This document shows, piece by piece, positions 6,388 through 13,860 of a stretch of DNA of 16,146 bases. Position 1 is the stretch's first letter, and every line of letters begins with the position of its first letter. The notes under the pieces are model-generated. The model did no database searches, had not been told where the DNA came from, and worked only from the letters and a program-made list of their open reading frames with translations. Source of the stretch: Octadecabacter sp. (GTDB lineage Bacteria > Pseudomonadota > Alphaproteobacteria > Rhodobacterales > Rhodobacteraceae); the NCBI GenBank assembly GCA_003533975.1, contig DQCL01000143.1, positions 3,809-19,954 on the forward strand, in the 5' to 3' direction. The translations under genes and the position numbers were made by a program.

Positions 6388-8283
6388 ATGACGTTTGCAT
6401 CAATGGATGATCGCAACGCGATTGAAAACGAGATGACTTGGGGAGAGCGTGGTGTTGCAAACTCCGTTTGGGAACAACTGGGTCGCAATGCTGTAAAGTA
6501 TCCAGATCGTGATGCGGTTACATTCCAAATGTTTGCCGGTGAAAACGACCCATTCGAGACGCTGAGTTGGTCCGATCTGCAAAGCAAGGTCGCGCAAACC
6601 GCGAATCTGTTTCGTGAACTTGGTGTCGGAAAAGATGACGTCGTTGCACTCTTGCTTCCAAATTCAATGGAGACTGTGTTGTCGTTTTTTGGTGGCACGG
6701 TTGCGGGTATCGTGAACCCGATTAACCCGCTCTTGGATGCTGACCAAATTGGCGGCATCCTGAAGGAAACGGGCGCTAAGGTTCTTGTGACGCTTAAAGC
6801 ATTCCCCAAAACAGATGTGGCGCAGAAGGCAGCAGAGGCGGTTGACCATGCGCCGAACGTTAAAACCGTTATTGAAGTTGATCTGCTGAAATACATCGGT
6901 GGCATCAAGAAACTGATCGTGCCGCTGATCCGCCCGAAAGTGCAAGTGAACCACGGCGCCCGCGTCATTGATTTCAATAAATCCATCGCGAAACAGCCAA
7001 CCACTCTGACGTTTGCGGATTCGAACGAAGACCGCGTTGCGGCCTACTTTCACACGGGTGGCACGACGGGCATGCCCAAGGTCGCACAGCACCTCAGTTC
7101 CGGGATCATCTACAATGCATGGCTCGGCGATCACCTGCTGTTTGAGCCAGAGGACATCCTGATCTGCCCGCTGCCATTGTTCCACGTGTTTGCGACCATC
7201 GTTTCGCTCGGTGCATCGCTTGGCTCTGGTGCGCACATCGTATTCCCGACGCCGCAAGGCTACCGCGGGGACGGGGTCTTCGACAACTTCTGGAAGTTGG
7301 TTGAGCGCCATAAAGTGTCGTTCATGATTACGGTTCCGACGGCGATGTCGGCATTGATGCAGCGGCCCGTGAACGCTGATATTTCGTCGCTGCGATTGGC
7401 GTTCTGTGGCTCCGCGCCTTTGCCGCTCGAGCTCTATAAGAAGTTTGAAGCCGCTGCTGGCGTGACCATTTGCGAAGGTTACGGCCTGACTGAGGCTACA
7501 TGTCTGGTGTCCATCAACCCACCTGAAGGTGAAAAGAAGGTTGGCTCGATCGGTGTGCCTTTCCCGTATACAAAGGTTCGCATCATTGATCCGCACACGC
7601 ATCTCGACCTTGGGACTGACGAGGTTGGGGAAATTTGTGTGAATTCTCCAGGTGTCTACGAAGGGCATACATATACTGAAGAAGCCAAGAACGCGGATCT
7701 GTTTTATCCGGGTGCTAACGTTAAGACCCGCCGTTACCTGCGTACGGGCGATCTTGGCCGTATTGATGAGGACGGTTATCTTTGGATCACAGGACGCGCT
7801 AAAGATCTGATCATTCGTGGCGGCCACAACATTGATCCAGCCGAAATCGAAGAAGCGCTCGCTGGACATGCTCAGGTGGCCTTCGCAGGTGCAATCGGTC
7901 AGCCGGATGCCCATGCGGGTGAAGTACCTGCCGCGTTTGTAGAACTGATCGACGGCGGGACGGTGACCGTGGACGAGCTGATGGAATACGCAAAGAAGCA
8001 CATCCATGAACGGGCTGCTCACCCGAAGCACCTCGAGATCATGGACGAGCTACCAAAAACGGCCGTTGGTAAAATCTTCAAACCTGACCTGCGCAAGTCT
8101 TCTATTACACGGATCTACAACGCTGCATTGGATAAGGCTGGTGTTTCGGCTCAGGTCACATCTGTGGTTGAGAACAAGAAACTTGGTCTTGTTGCGCATA
8201 TTTCCAAAACGGGTGATGTCACTGATGAGCAGGTCACTGTGGCTCTTGGTTCATTCACGCGCCCTTGGGTCTGGGCGACATAA
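6388..8283 (+). CDS. Acyl-CoA synthetase (AMP-forming)
   Basis: A protein of 631 residues of the ANL adenylate-forming superfamily, which activates a carboxylic acid with ATP and CoA to acyl-CoA and AMP. The phosphate-binding loop is HTGGTTGMPK (222-231), a variant of the usual TSGTTGxPKG with the last Gly replaced by Val. YGLTE is at 365-369, RTGDLG with the ribose-contacting Asp455 at 452-457, followed by GRAKDLIIRGGHNIDPAEIEE-type hinge sequence. The catalytic lysine is Lys562 in KTAVGKIFK. It is about 60-90 residues longer than typical FadD-type enzymes; the extra length includes a tail of some 45 residues after the catalytic lysine region. Substrate is not predictable. A very strong ribosome binding site, AGGGAGGA at 6373-6380, lies 7 bases before the ATG. 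It is monocistronic, bounded by terminators on both sides. Confidence 0.92.
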   Translation: MTFASMDDRNAIENEMTWGERGVANSVWEQLGRNAVKYPDRDAVTFQMFAGENDPFETLSWSDLQSKVAQTANLFRELGVGKDDVVALLLPNSMETVLSFFGGTVAGIVNPINPLLDADQIGGILKETGAKVLVTLKAFPKTDVAQKAAEAVDHAPNVKTVIEVDLLKYIGGIKKLIVPLIRPKVQVNHGARVIDFNKSIAKQPTTLTFADSNEDRVAAYFHTGGTTGMPKVAQHLSSGIIYNAWLGDHLLFEPEDILICPLPLFHVFATIVSLGASLGSGAHIVFPTPQGYRGDGVFDNFWKLVERHKVSFMITVPTAMSALMQRPVNADISSLRLAFCGSAPLPLELYKKFEAAAGVTICEGYGLTEATCLVSINPPEGEKKVGSIGVPFPYTKVRIIDPHTHLDLGTDEVGEICVNSPGVYEGHTYTEEAKNADLFYPGANVKTRRYLRTGDLGRIDEDGYLWITGRAKDLIIRGGHNIDPAEIEEALAGHAQVAFAGAIGQPDAHAGEVPAAFVELIDGGTVTVDELMEYAKKHIHERAAHPKHLEIMDELPKTAVGKIFKPDLRKSSITRIYNAALDKAGVSAQVTSVVENKKLGLVAHISKTGDVTDEQVTVALGSFTRPWVWAT

Positions 8284-8307
8284 GCATCGCCAAAACATGA
8301 GACGAAG

Positions 8308-8333
8308 CGCCGCCCTATCGGGGCGGCGTTTTT
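8308..8333 (+). terminator. Rho-independent terminator after the acyl-CoA synthetase gene
   Basis: CGCCGCCC (8308-8315) pairs with GGGCGGCG (8321-8328) around the loop TATCG. Five T residues follow at 8329-8333, 25 bases after the stop codon. Confidence 0.93.
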
Positions 8334-8366
8334 CGTTTATATATCAAGTAACAAGAGGGGATGCTC

Positions 8367-8513
8367 ATGAACCACGAGACCCATGCGATTGCTGTGATGG
8401 ACGGCACCTGCGCTTTTTGTGCGTTTGGCGCGAAGATGGTTCATCGGTTGGCTGAAGCAAACGTCGTAGCCAGTGTCATATTTTACGCTTCAAGCTCTTT
8501 GATCCGTTCTTGA
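8367..8513 (+). pseudogene. Truncated DCC-family (DUF393) thiol-disulfide oxidoreductase-like gene
   Basis: AGAGGGG at 8354-8360 and an ATG six bases on open a 48-residue frame. Residues 10-32 read VMDGTCAFCAFG then KMVHRLAEAN, which matches the start of DCC-family proteins, including the family's DGxCxxC signature. Family members run to about 120-140 residues, with further conserved segments. Here the match ends after roughly residue 38 (near 8480), and the remaining codons run into the 3' end of the oppositely oriented methyltransferase gene (stop codon at 8483-8485) before a stop at 8511. No missing 3' half is found beyond the methyltransferase. The ribosome binding site and start are intact, so a short peptide may still be made. 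I read it as a gene remnant cut by a rearrangement. Confidence 0.62.
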
Positions 8514-9220
8514 AGCTTTTGAAGGCGGGCTCTCATCCGGTTGAATTGCCGATTGTAAAGGTTCCGGCAAACCTGGTTGGCGGCGTCCGCGGTGATTTCT
8601 CGTCCGGCAACGCTGGCTGGAACACGCGTTCCGTCTTTGACAAAGATAAACGCATTCTGCCGGAACCAAAAATACGAGTCCTCTTTGTTCGATATCTCAG
8701 GTCGGATTGCATCGTAGCAACGGTAGCCACGGTCAGAAAACATTTCGACCCAATCTGATTGCCAGCGCAGATTGATATGTCCGCTCCCGCCTTGACCAGG
8801 GATTGCCGCAGAAAACGCGACGGTATTCGAAAGTTCGCACAAATCGTCCACAAAGCTTTCACTGCGTTCAGGTTTAAGGTGTTCGGCAACCTCGAAAGAC
8901 GTCGCAAGAGCGAAGCGTTTTTGGCTTTTGAACGGTTCATTCAGATCATGAAATACGTAGGATTCTTTGGGAACTTCCGTTTGCAGGTCTTTAACCCAAT
9001 CGTTGTCGACGGCAGTCACTGTCGCCCCTTCGTTGGCCATGGCTTTCAGGAAAAACCCAAGTCCACACCCAAGATCGATAACAGTTTTTGGCTTAAGCAC
9101 AGGGTAAAGCACTTCAGCCATGTAGCGTCCGTTGTCTATCCTACGCATACGCCCGTTGTCGTGACCGGCGAACATATTCAAGTGAACTTTTGTGCTGTCG
9201 ATCTCGTTTGGTTGCGGCAT
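8483..9220 (-). CDS. SAM-dependent class I methyltransferase, substrate unknown
   Basis: A protein of 245 residues. SAM-binding motif I reads VIDLGCGLGFFLKAM near residue 47, followed by VTAVDNDWV (motif II acidic residue) and TSFEVAEHL near 108, the usual post-II motif of type 11/12-like methyltransferases. GSGHINLRWQSDWVEMF and an aromatic YFWFRQNAFIFV strand complete the Rossmann core. The last 30 residues, ending RMRARLQKLQERIKELEA, are charged and heptad-like and probably form a coiled coil. Such enzymes often occur with glycan or natural-product loci, but no partner gene is here. The ATG at 9220 has only a modest GGTGGA eight bases upstream. It is inserted, antisense to its neighbours, between a truncated DCC gene and tRNA-Thr, which suggests acquisition by transfer. 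Hand counts of G+C in single 60-base lines give 27 and 29 of 60 in two lines of the gene, but one line reaches 34, so composition is only weak support. Confidence 0.85.
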   Translation of the reverse strand: MPQPNEIDSTKVHLNMFAGHDNGRMRRIDNGRYMAEVLYPVLKPKTVIDLGCGLGFFLKAMANEGATVTAVDNDWVKDLQTEVPKESYVFHDLNEPFKSQKRFALATSFEVAEHLKPERSESFVDDLCELSNTVAFSAAIPGQGGSGHINLRWQSDWVEMFSDRGYRCYDAIRPEISNKEDSYFWFRQNAFIFVKDGTRVPASVAGREITADAANQVCRNLYNRQFNRMRARLQKLQERIKELEA

Positions 9221-9278
9221 TGTTCATTCCACCCGTTTGAATTCATGCTTTTGTTCACAAACCCTAACAACTCAGTCG

Positions 9279-9312
9279 GAGGCATAATAGCCTCAAAAAT
9301 GGTGAGTGTGCC
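9279..9312 (-). promoter_or_regulatory. Candidate promoter of the methyltransferase gene with overlapping inverted repeat
   Basis: On the minus strand TATTAT (9289-9284) matches five of six -10 positions, with GGCACA 17 bases upstream (9312-9307) as a poor -35. The -10 sits exactly in the six-base spacer of a perfect inverted repeat, GAGGC (9279-9283) and GCCTC (9290-9294). That arrangement could let a repressor or hairpin control initiation. Confidence 0.35.
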
Positions 9313-9368
9313 GAGAATCGTCAGCGCAAAACGCCAGCTGAATTCTCAAGTATTCATTTAGGGGTAAA

Positions 9369-9443
9369 TGGTGCTGCTGGGGAGAATTGAACTCCCGACC
9401 TCGTCATTACCAATGACGCGCTCTACCACTGAGCTACAGCAGC
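9369..9443 (-). tRNA. tRNA-Thr (anticodon GGT)
   Basis: Minus-strand reading gives acceptor stem GCTGCTG/CAGCAGC, discriminator A and encoded CCA (9371-9369). The D-arm is TAGCTCAGTGGTAGAGC-like. The anticodon stem CGTCA/TGACG encloses TTGGTAA, so the anticodon is GGT (complement of 9409-9411). The T-arm has TTCAATT. It reads ACC and ACU codons. Its 3' end faces the methyltransferase patch. Confidence 0.96.
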
Positions 9444-9457
9444 AACTGATGGAGCGC

Positions 9458-9486
9458 GAAGTAGACGTAAATTGGTGTTTCCGCAA
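9458..9486 (-). promoter_or_regulatory. Candidate promoter of tRNA-Thr
   Basis: On the minus strand TTGCGG (9486-9481) and TACTTC (9463-9458) are 17 bases apart. The implied start is about 8 bases before the tRNA 5' end at 9443. The -10 is weak, and the position is the main support. Confidence 0.3.
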
Positions 9487-9529
9487 GCCCTCACTGGACG
9501 GTTTTTGCGCGTTCAGGTAACAGGTTGCC

Positions 9530-9679
9530 ATGAGCAGTAAACCGACATCCAAAGGCCCCCAAACACGTGAAGACCGGCTAAAGGCTGCGTTGAAGGCAAA
9601 CCTTGGCCGTCGTAAGGTGCAAGCACGCGCGAAAGCGTCAAAAGAAGCGGGCGAGAAAGCCCCCAGTGAGAAAGAGTAA
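9530..9679 (+). CDS. Small basic protein upstream of murA (49 residues)
   Basis: A short frame from ATG 9530 to TAA 9677-9679 encodes 49 residues. It is rich in Lys, Arg, Ala and Glu, with a core reading [17 protein letters not shown] followed by an Ala/Lys-rich tail. I recall similar small proteins with an [13 protein letters not shown] core directly in front of murA in Rhodobacterales, and it is spaced only 5 bases from the murA start, as in an operon. It has no signal peptide or cysteine. The composition suggests a helical, possibly nucleic-acid- or ribosome-associated peptide, but no function is known. The ribosome binding site is weak (CAGGT at about 9521-9525). Confidence 0.72.
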   Translation: MSSKPTSKGPQTREDRLKAALKANLGRRKVQARAKASKEAGEKAPSEKE

Positions 9680-9684
9680 CAGGC

Positions 9685-10956
9685 ATGGATTCTATCGTGG
9701 TACGAGGCGGCAAGTCGCTGTCAGGGCAAATTGAAATTGCGGGCGCTAAAAATGCGGCGTTGACGCTGATGCCTGCCACGTTGCTAAGTGATGAACCGCT
9801 GACGTTGACCAACACCCCACGCCTGAGCGACATCAAAACGATGACGCTGTTGCTGGAATCCTTGGGTGCCGAGATTTCCTCGCTTCAAGATGGCAAGGTT
9901 CAGACAATGTCCTGCCACGGTGCGATCAACACGACTGCGGACTATGACATCGTACGTAAGATGCGCGCGTCTAACCTTGTGTTGGGCCCGCTTCTGGCCC
10001 GTGAGGGCCATGCGATTGTGTCGCTTCCCGGCGGGTGTGCAATTGGCGCGCGTCCAATGGACATCCACACGGACGGTCTTGCCAAAATGGGCGCAGAGAT
10101 TGATTTGAAGGACGGTTATCTGCACGCGAAAGCGGATGGCGGAAAGCTGAAGGGCGCCGTGATTGATTTTCCGTTTGCTTCCGTAGGTGCGACTGAGAAC
10201 ATCATGATGGCTGCGACATTGGCCAAAGGCACCACCGTCATCAATAACGCGGCACGTGAGCCGGAGATTGTCGACCTGGCGGACTGCCTGCGCAAAATGG
10301 GCGCACAGATTGAAGGTGACGGAACGTCGAGCATTACCATTCAAGGCGTTGACCGTTTGCACGGCGCGACGCACCCCGTTGTGACAGACCGTATTGAACT
10401 TGGTACCTATATGCTTGCCCCGGTCATTGCTGGCGGTGAGGTCGAGTGCCTTGGCGGGAAGATGTCGTTGGTCGGTGCATTTTGCGAAAAGCTGGACGCT
10501 GCTGGCGTGTCGGTTGAGGAAACCAAGGCTGGCCTCAAGGTGAAGTTAAAGGGCGACCGCCCGAGGGCTGTGGACGTGACAACAGAGCCGTTCCCGGGGT
10601 TTCCAACCGATTTACAGGCACAGATGATGGCGATGCTTTGCTTTGCCGAAGGTACATCCGTGTTGGAAGAGAAAATTTTTGAAAACCGCTTTATGCACGC
10701 ACCCGAGCTGCAGCGTATGGGCGCACATATCGAAGTGCACGGTGGGACGGCCACAGTGACTGGCGTCGAAAAGATGAAGGGCGCGCCCGTTATGGCGACT
10801 GACCTTCGCGCTTCGGTGTCCTTGATCTTGGCGGGGCTAAGAGCCGAAGGCGAGACGCAAGTGAACCGCGTTTACCACCTTGATCGCGGGTATGAGGATG
10901 TTGCGGGCAAGCTTGGCAAGGTTGGCGCCGATATTGAACGGGTCGCAGGACGGTGA
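9685..10956 (+). CDS. murA: UDP-N-acetylglucosamine 1-carboxyvinyltransferase (MurA)
   Basis: A protein of 423 residues, full length for the family. MurA transfers enolpyruvate from PEP to UDP-GlcNAc, the first committed step of peptidoglycan synthesis in the cytoplasm. The substrate-binding Lys22-Asn23 pair lies in AGAKNAALT. The catalytic cysteine is Cys118 in [14 protein letters not shown], so this enzyme should be of the fosfomycin-sensitive Cys type. Further EPSP-synthase-like repeats are seen in [12 protein letters not shown], and in [12 protein letters not shown] with ENRFMH, where the general acid/base residues lie. The start follows the 49-residue gene by 5 bases. The stop overlaps the GTG of the next gene by 3 bases, indicating translational coupling. 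Confidence 0.98.
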   Translation: MDSIVVRGGKSLSGQIEIAGAKNAALTLMPATLLSDEPLTLTNTPRLSDIKTMTLLLESLGAEISSLQDGKVQTMSCHGAINTTADYDIVRKMRASNLVLGPLLAREGHAIVSLPGGCAIGARPMDIHTDGLAKMGAEIDLKDGYLHAKADGGKLKGAVIDFPFASVGATENIMMAATLAKGTTVINNAAREPEIVDLADCLRKMGAQIEGDGTSSITIQGVDRLHGATHPVVTDRIELGTYMLAPVIAGGEVECLGGKMSLVGAFCEKLDAAGVSVEETKAGLKVKLKGDRPRAVDVTTEPFPGFPTDLQAQMMAMLCFAEGTSVLEEKIFENRFMHAPELQRMGAHIEVHGGTATVTGVEKMKGAPVMATDLRASVSLILAGLRAEGETQVNRVYHLDRGYEDVAGKLGKVGADIERVAGR

Positions 10957-11429
10957 GTGATGCAACTTTCGAAGATGGAGCGGAAAAACCGCTACGCCTA
11001 AAGGCGCTCGACGTCGAGGATTTGGGTGTTTTGTCAGGCTTTGTTCAGGACGCAGTTTTTCCGGGTTCTGAGATGAAGTGGGACCGAAATGCCCGCCGGT
11101 TTGCGTTGCTTCTGAACAGATTTCGCTGGGAAGACGCGGCACATGCCGAAAGCCGCAAACGCGCATATGAGCGCGTGCAGTCGGTTTTGATAATCGAAGA
11201 CGTTGTGCGTGTTCAGACGCAAGGTGTAGACCCACGCGACAGCGATATGGTGTTGTCCGTATTGGCTGCAACGTTCGAAGCGGGTGAAGACGGTGGTGGC
11301 AACGTGTTGCTGACCTTGGCCGGCGACGGCGCGATCCGTGTTGAAGTCGAAGCACTTGAGGTCGTGTTGAAAGATGTGACGAGGCCGTATGTGGCGCCGT
11401 CAAAGGCGAAGCCGGAGCATCCGGAGTAG
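10953..11429 (+). CDS. DUF2948 family protein
   Basis: A protein of 158 residues of unknown function, a family found almost only in alphaproteobacteria and commonly seated between murA and hisD. Recognisable stretches are [18 protein letters not shown] near the N-terminus, [20 protein letters not shown] near 46-65, and the C-terminal [20 protein letters not shown]. No catalytic motif, signal peptide or membrane segment is seen. It starts with GTG inside the murA stop (GTGA), so its translation is coupled to murA. AGGA lies only 2 bases before the start, consistent with reinitiation rather than independent loading. It ends in a proline/lysine tail. Confidence 0.9.
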   Translation: MSDATFEDGAEKPLRLKALDVEDLGVLSGFVQDAVFPGSEMKWDRNARRFALLLNRFRWEDAAHAESRKRAYERVQSVLIIEDVVRVQTQGVDPRDSDMVLSVLAATFEAGEDGGGNVLLTLAGDGAIRVEVEALEVVLKDVTRPYVAPSKAKPEHPE

Positions 11430-11440
11430 GCGCGTACCGA

Positions 11441-11503
11441 GAGCGGGGAGGGGCCAACCCCCATCGCCAAGGCGACTCCCCCGGGATATTTGTGAAACAA
11501 AGG
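11441..11503. repeat. Structured G/C-rich element, probable dispersed intergenic repeat
   Basis: Between DUF2948 and hisD, GGGGAG (11445-11450) can pair with CTCCCC (11476-11481). That outer stem encloses a GGGG-CCAA-CCCC hairpin (the last G of GGGGAG is shared) and the palindrome TCGCCAAGGCGA (11464-11475). It is followed by GGGATATTTGTGAAACAAAG, with TTTGT/ACAAA forming a further small hairpin. I recall very similar CTCCC-GGGATATTTxTGAAACAAAG endings in intergenic regions of Rhodobacteraceae, so this is probably one copy of a dispersed repeat. Only this copy lies in the window. It may act as a transcript end or mRNA stabiliser before hisD. Confidence 0.45.
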
Positions 11504-11554
11504 CAAACACGAAAACCGCTGAGCGACAGTGTTTGTAAATAGGACGACGGAATT

Positions 11555-12859
11555 ATGCCGCAGTTTTTGAGCACAACAGATGACGGCTTTGAGGCTGCGT
11601 TTCAGGCGTTGTTAGGGGCTAAGCGCGAAGACAGTCCCGACGTGGATGTTGTCGTTGCGGACATCATTGCAGATGTGCGTTCGCGCGGTGATGCGGCGGT
11701 ATTGGAATTGACCGCGAAATTTGACCGCCTTGAGTTGGATGCCGCTGGGCTACGGTTTTCTGCGGCGGAGATTGACGCGTACTGCGCGCAAGTGAGTGCG
11801 GAAGATCGCGAAGCGTTGGAGCTCGCGGCGGAACGTATTCGTGCCTATCACGCCCGTCAGATGCCTGAGGATGCGTTTTGGGAAGATGATGCGGGGGCGT
11901 CACTCGGCTGGCGCTGGAGCGCAGTTTCGGCAGCGGGGCTTTACGTTCCCGGTGGGATTGCGACGTATCCGAGTTCTGTTTTGATGAACGCCATTCCAGC
12001 GAAAGTCGCGGGTGTTGGGCGCTTGGCGATGGTTGTACCGACACCGGATGGCAAGGTTAACCCGCTGGTGTTGCTGGCTGCATGTATTTCCGGAGTGGAT
12101 GAAGTCTATCGAATCGGCGGCGCACAAGCGGTCGCGGCACTGGCCTATGGCACGGAGACGATCGCGCCTGTTGATAAGATCACCGGACCTGGCAATGCAT
12201 TTGTGGCGGCGGCTAAACGGCGGGTATTTGGTAAAGTCGGGATTGATATGATCGCGGGACCGTCCGAAATCTTGGTGATCGCAGATAAGGACAATGACCC
12301 AGATTGGATTGCGCTGGATTTACTGTCTCAGGCCGAGCATGACGAAAGCGCGCAGTCCATATTGATCACAGATGATGCGGCGTTCGGGCGATCCGTGGCG
12401 GATGCTGTTGAAGCGCGGCTGCAAATGCTAGATCGCAGTGCTGTTGCTGGCCCAAGCTGGAAGAACTTTGGGGCAATCATTACGGTTGAAAACATGGATG
12501 AAGCGGTTGTTCTGTCGGACAGAATTGCGCCGGAGCATTTGGAGCTTTGCGTCAATGATGCTGATGAGATGGCTGCGAGGGTCACCCATGCGGGCGCAAT
12601 CTTCATCGGAGCTTGGACACCTGAAGCGATTGGTGACTACGTTGGCGGACCAAATCATGTTCTTCCTACCGCGCGGTCTGCGCGGTTCTCAAGCGGGCTA
12701 TCGGTGATGGATTTCTTGAAGCGAACAACACTTGCGCGGATGACGCCAGAGGCGTTGAATGCAATTGGCCCTGCTGCAGAACGGCTTGCCATTTCGGAAA
12801 GTTTGCAGGCACATGGGTTGAGCGTGCGTGCGCGGCTCGACAAGTTGAATAGGGACTGA
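11555..12859 (+). CDS. hisD: Histidinol dehydrogenase (HisD)
   Basis: A protein of 434 residues, the same length as the E. coli enzyme. It oxidises L-histidinol to L-histidine in two NAD+-dependent steps, the end of histidine synthesis. The zinc ligands and active-site residues are in place: Gln259 and His262 in LLSQAEHDESAQ, Asp361 in GDYVGGPNHVLPT and His420 in LQAHGLSVR. The NAD-binding PGGxATYPSSVLMNAIPAKVAG-type segment (residues about 131-150) and the IDMIAGPSEILVIAD signature are also clear. It stands apart from other his genes, as is common in this group. An untranslated gap of 125 bases separates it from DUF2948, so it may have its own promoter. AGGACGACGG lies just upstream of the ATG. 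Confidence 0.98.
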   Translation: MPQFLSTTDDGFEAAFQALLGAKREDSPDVDVVVADIIADVRSRGDAAVLELTAKFDRLELDAAGLRFSAAEIDAYCAQVSAEDREALELAAERIRAYHARQMPEDAFWEDDAGASLGWRWSAVSAAGLYVPGGIATYPSSVLMNAIPAKVAGVGRLAMVVPTPDGKVNPLVLLAACISGVDEVYRIGGAQAVAALAYGTETIAPVDKITGPGNAFVAAAKRRVFGKVGIDMIAGPSEILVIADKDNDPDWIALDLLSQAEHDESAQSILITDDAAFGRSVADAVEARLQMLDRSAVAGPSWKNFGAIITVENMDEAVVLSDRIAPEHLELCVNDADEMAARVTHAGAIFIGAWTPEAIGDYVGGPNHVLPTARSARFSSGLSVMDFLKRTTLARMTPEALNAIGPAAERLAISESLQAHGLSVRARLDKLNRD

Positions 12860-12863
12860 GGTT

Positions 12864-13343
12864 TTGGCGAAGATTATTCAAATCGACTTGGACGACAGCG
12901 CACTGCCGCCGCCGACCGCCGAAATTGAACAGGAACGCAGAGTCGCGATGTTCGATCTGCTGGAAGACAACTCGTTTGTTCTGCCTGAGCGCGACGGAAA
13001 AACGCCCCCGTCTGGGGCCTATCGCCTTGGTTTGTCCATTCGTCAGAAACGGCTGGTTTTCGAAATAGGTACGGAAAAAGGAGAGGCTGCAGGCGAGTTT
13101 CATTTGTCGCTGGGGCCGTTTCGCCAAGTCGTGAAAGACTATTTCCAGATCTGCGAAAGCTACTTTGACGCCGTTAAAACTGCAGCCCCCAGCCAGATCG
13201 AAACGATTGATATGGCGCGGCGTGGCATCCACGACGAAGGCGCGCGCATTCTGCAAGAGCGACTGGATGGCAAAGCCGAGGTCGATTACGACACTGCGCG
13301 GCGCCTGTTTACTCTCATCTGCGTTCTGCACTTCGGAGGTTGA
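12864..13343 (+). CDS. UPF0262 family protein
   Basis: A protein of 159 residues of unknown function; the UPF0262 family is alphaproteobacterial. The N-terminus, IIQIDLDDSALPPPTAEIEQ, is its best-conserved part, with FDLLEDNSFVLP and the later YRLGLSIRQKRLVFEI and GPFRQVVKDYFQICESYFDA also fitting. No catalytic motif, signal or membrane helix is seen. Translation must start at TTG 12864, because no ATG or GTG precedes the conserved N-terminus in frame. AGGGA at 12851-12855 lies 8 bases upstream and overlaps the end of hisD. It starts 4 bases after the hisD stop, so it is cotranscribed. Confidence 0.9.
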   Translation: MAKIIQIDLDDSALPPPTAEIEQERRVAMFDLLEDNSFVLPERDGKTPPSGAYRLGLSIRQKRLVFEIGTEKGEAAGEFHLSLGPFRQVVKDYFQICESYFDAVKTAAPSQIETIDMARRGIHDEGARILQERLDGKAEVDYDTARRLFTLICVLHFGG

Positions 13344-13344
13344 T

Positions 13345-13803
13345 TTGAACGAGCTTCCACAGTCCATTCTGTTTTGTTGTGATCATAATTCTGTGCGGTC
13401 GCCGATGGCAGAAGGTTTATCCAAAAAACTATATGGAACAGATGTTTACCTACAGTCCGCTGGGGTGAAATCTGACTTGGATATTGACGGTTTTGCGGTG
13501 GCAGTTTGCGAAGAGATGGGCATCGAATTATCGCGTCACAAAAGCCGCTCGTTTGATGAGATGGAGCAATGGGGGGATGATTTGTCGTCGTTTGACCTGA
13601 TTGTTGCGCTCTCTCCTGCCAGCCAGCGGCGCGCATTGGAATTGACGCGCCATTCTCATTTGGAAGTCGAGTATTGGCCGATCATGGACCCGACGGGACT
13701 TGGCGAAAGCCGTGAGGATCGTCTTGTGTACTATCGTCAGGCGCGGGATCAAATTCGCGCAAAGTTGATTGAACGCTTCGGGCAGGGGATGGCCGCGAGC
13801 TAG
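13345..13803 (+). CDS. Low-molecular-weight protein tyrosine phosphatase-like protein
   Basis: A protein of 152 residues. The N-terminal loop [17 protein letters not shown] carries the Cys-x5-Arg phosphate-binding motif of this fold (Cys12 to Arg18, then Ser19). The C-terminal general acid is Asp115 in WPIMDPTG, so the catalytic set is complete. The loop differs from the classical CxGNxCRS form by His for Gly and Val for Cys. The relatives split into phosphotyrosine phosphatases and arsenate reductases. The second and third cysteines needed by thioredoxin-linked arsenate reductases are absent, which favours phosphatase. The start is TTG 13345, one base after the UPF0262 stop, with GGAGG at 13335-13339 five bases upstream; the frame open to 13165 lies wholly inside the UPF0262 gene. 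Its target is unknown. Confidence 0.85.
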   Translation: MNELPQSILFCCDHNSVRSPMAEGLSKKLYGTDVYLQSAGVKSDLDIDGFAVAVCEEMGIELSRHKSRSFDEMEQWGDDLSSFDLIVALSPASQRRALELTRHSHLEVEYWPIMDPTGLGESREDRLVYYRQARDQIRAKLIERFGQGMAAS

Positions 13804-13860
13804 TTTCAGCGCGTCAAAACAGTCACCACTGAGCGAGTTTAACAGATTATCCCTTGAAAC

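Noticed and set aside
6664..8031. Long minus-strand frame of 455 codons
   Set aside because: It lies wholly antisense to the acyl-CoA synthetase gene, has no recognisable domain, and follows from the codon bias of the real gene.
9221..9368. Missing 3' half of the DCC gene beyond the methyltransferase
   Set aside because: None of the three plus-strand frames shows the later DCC-family segments, so this is not a simple insertion.
8470..9443. Integrative element with attachment-site repeats at tRNA-Thr
   Set aside because: I searched for a second copy of the tRNA 3' end near the DCC break and found none. No integrase or transposase is present.
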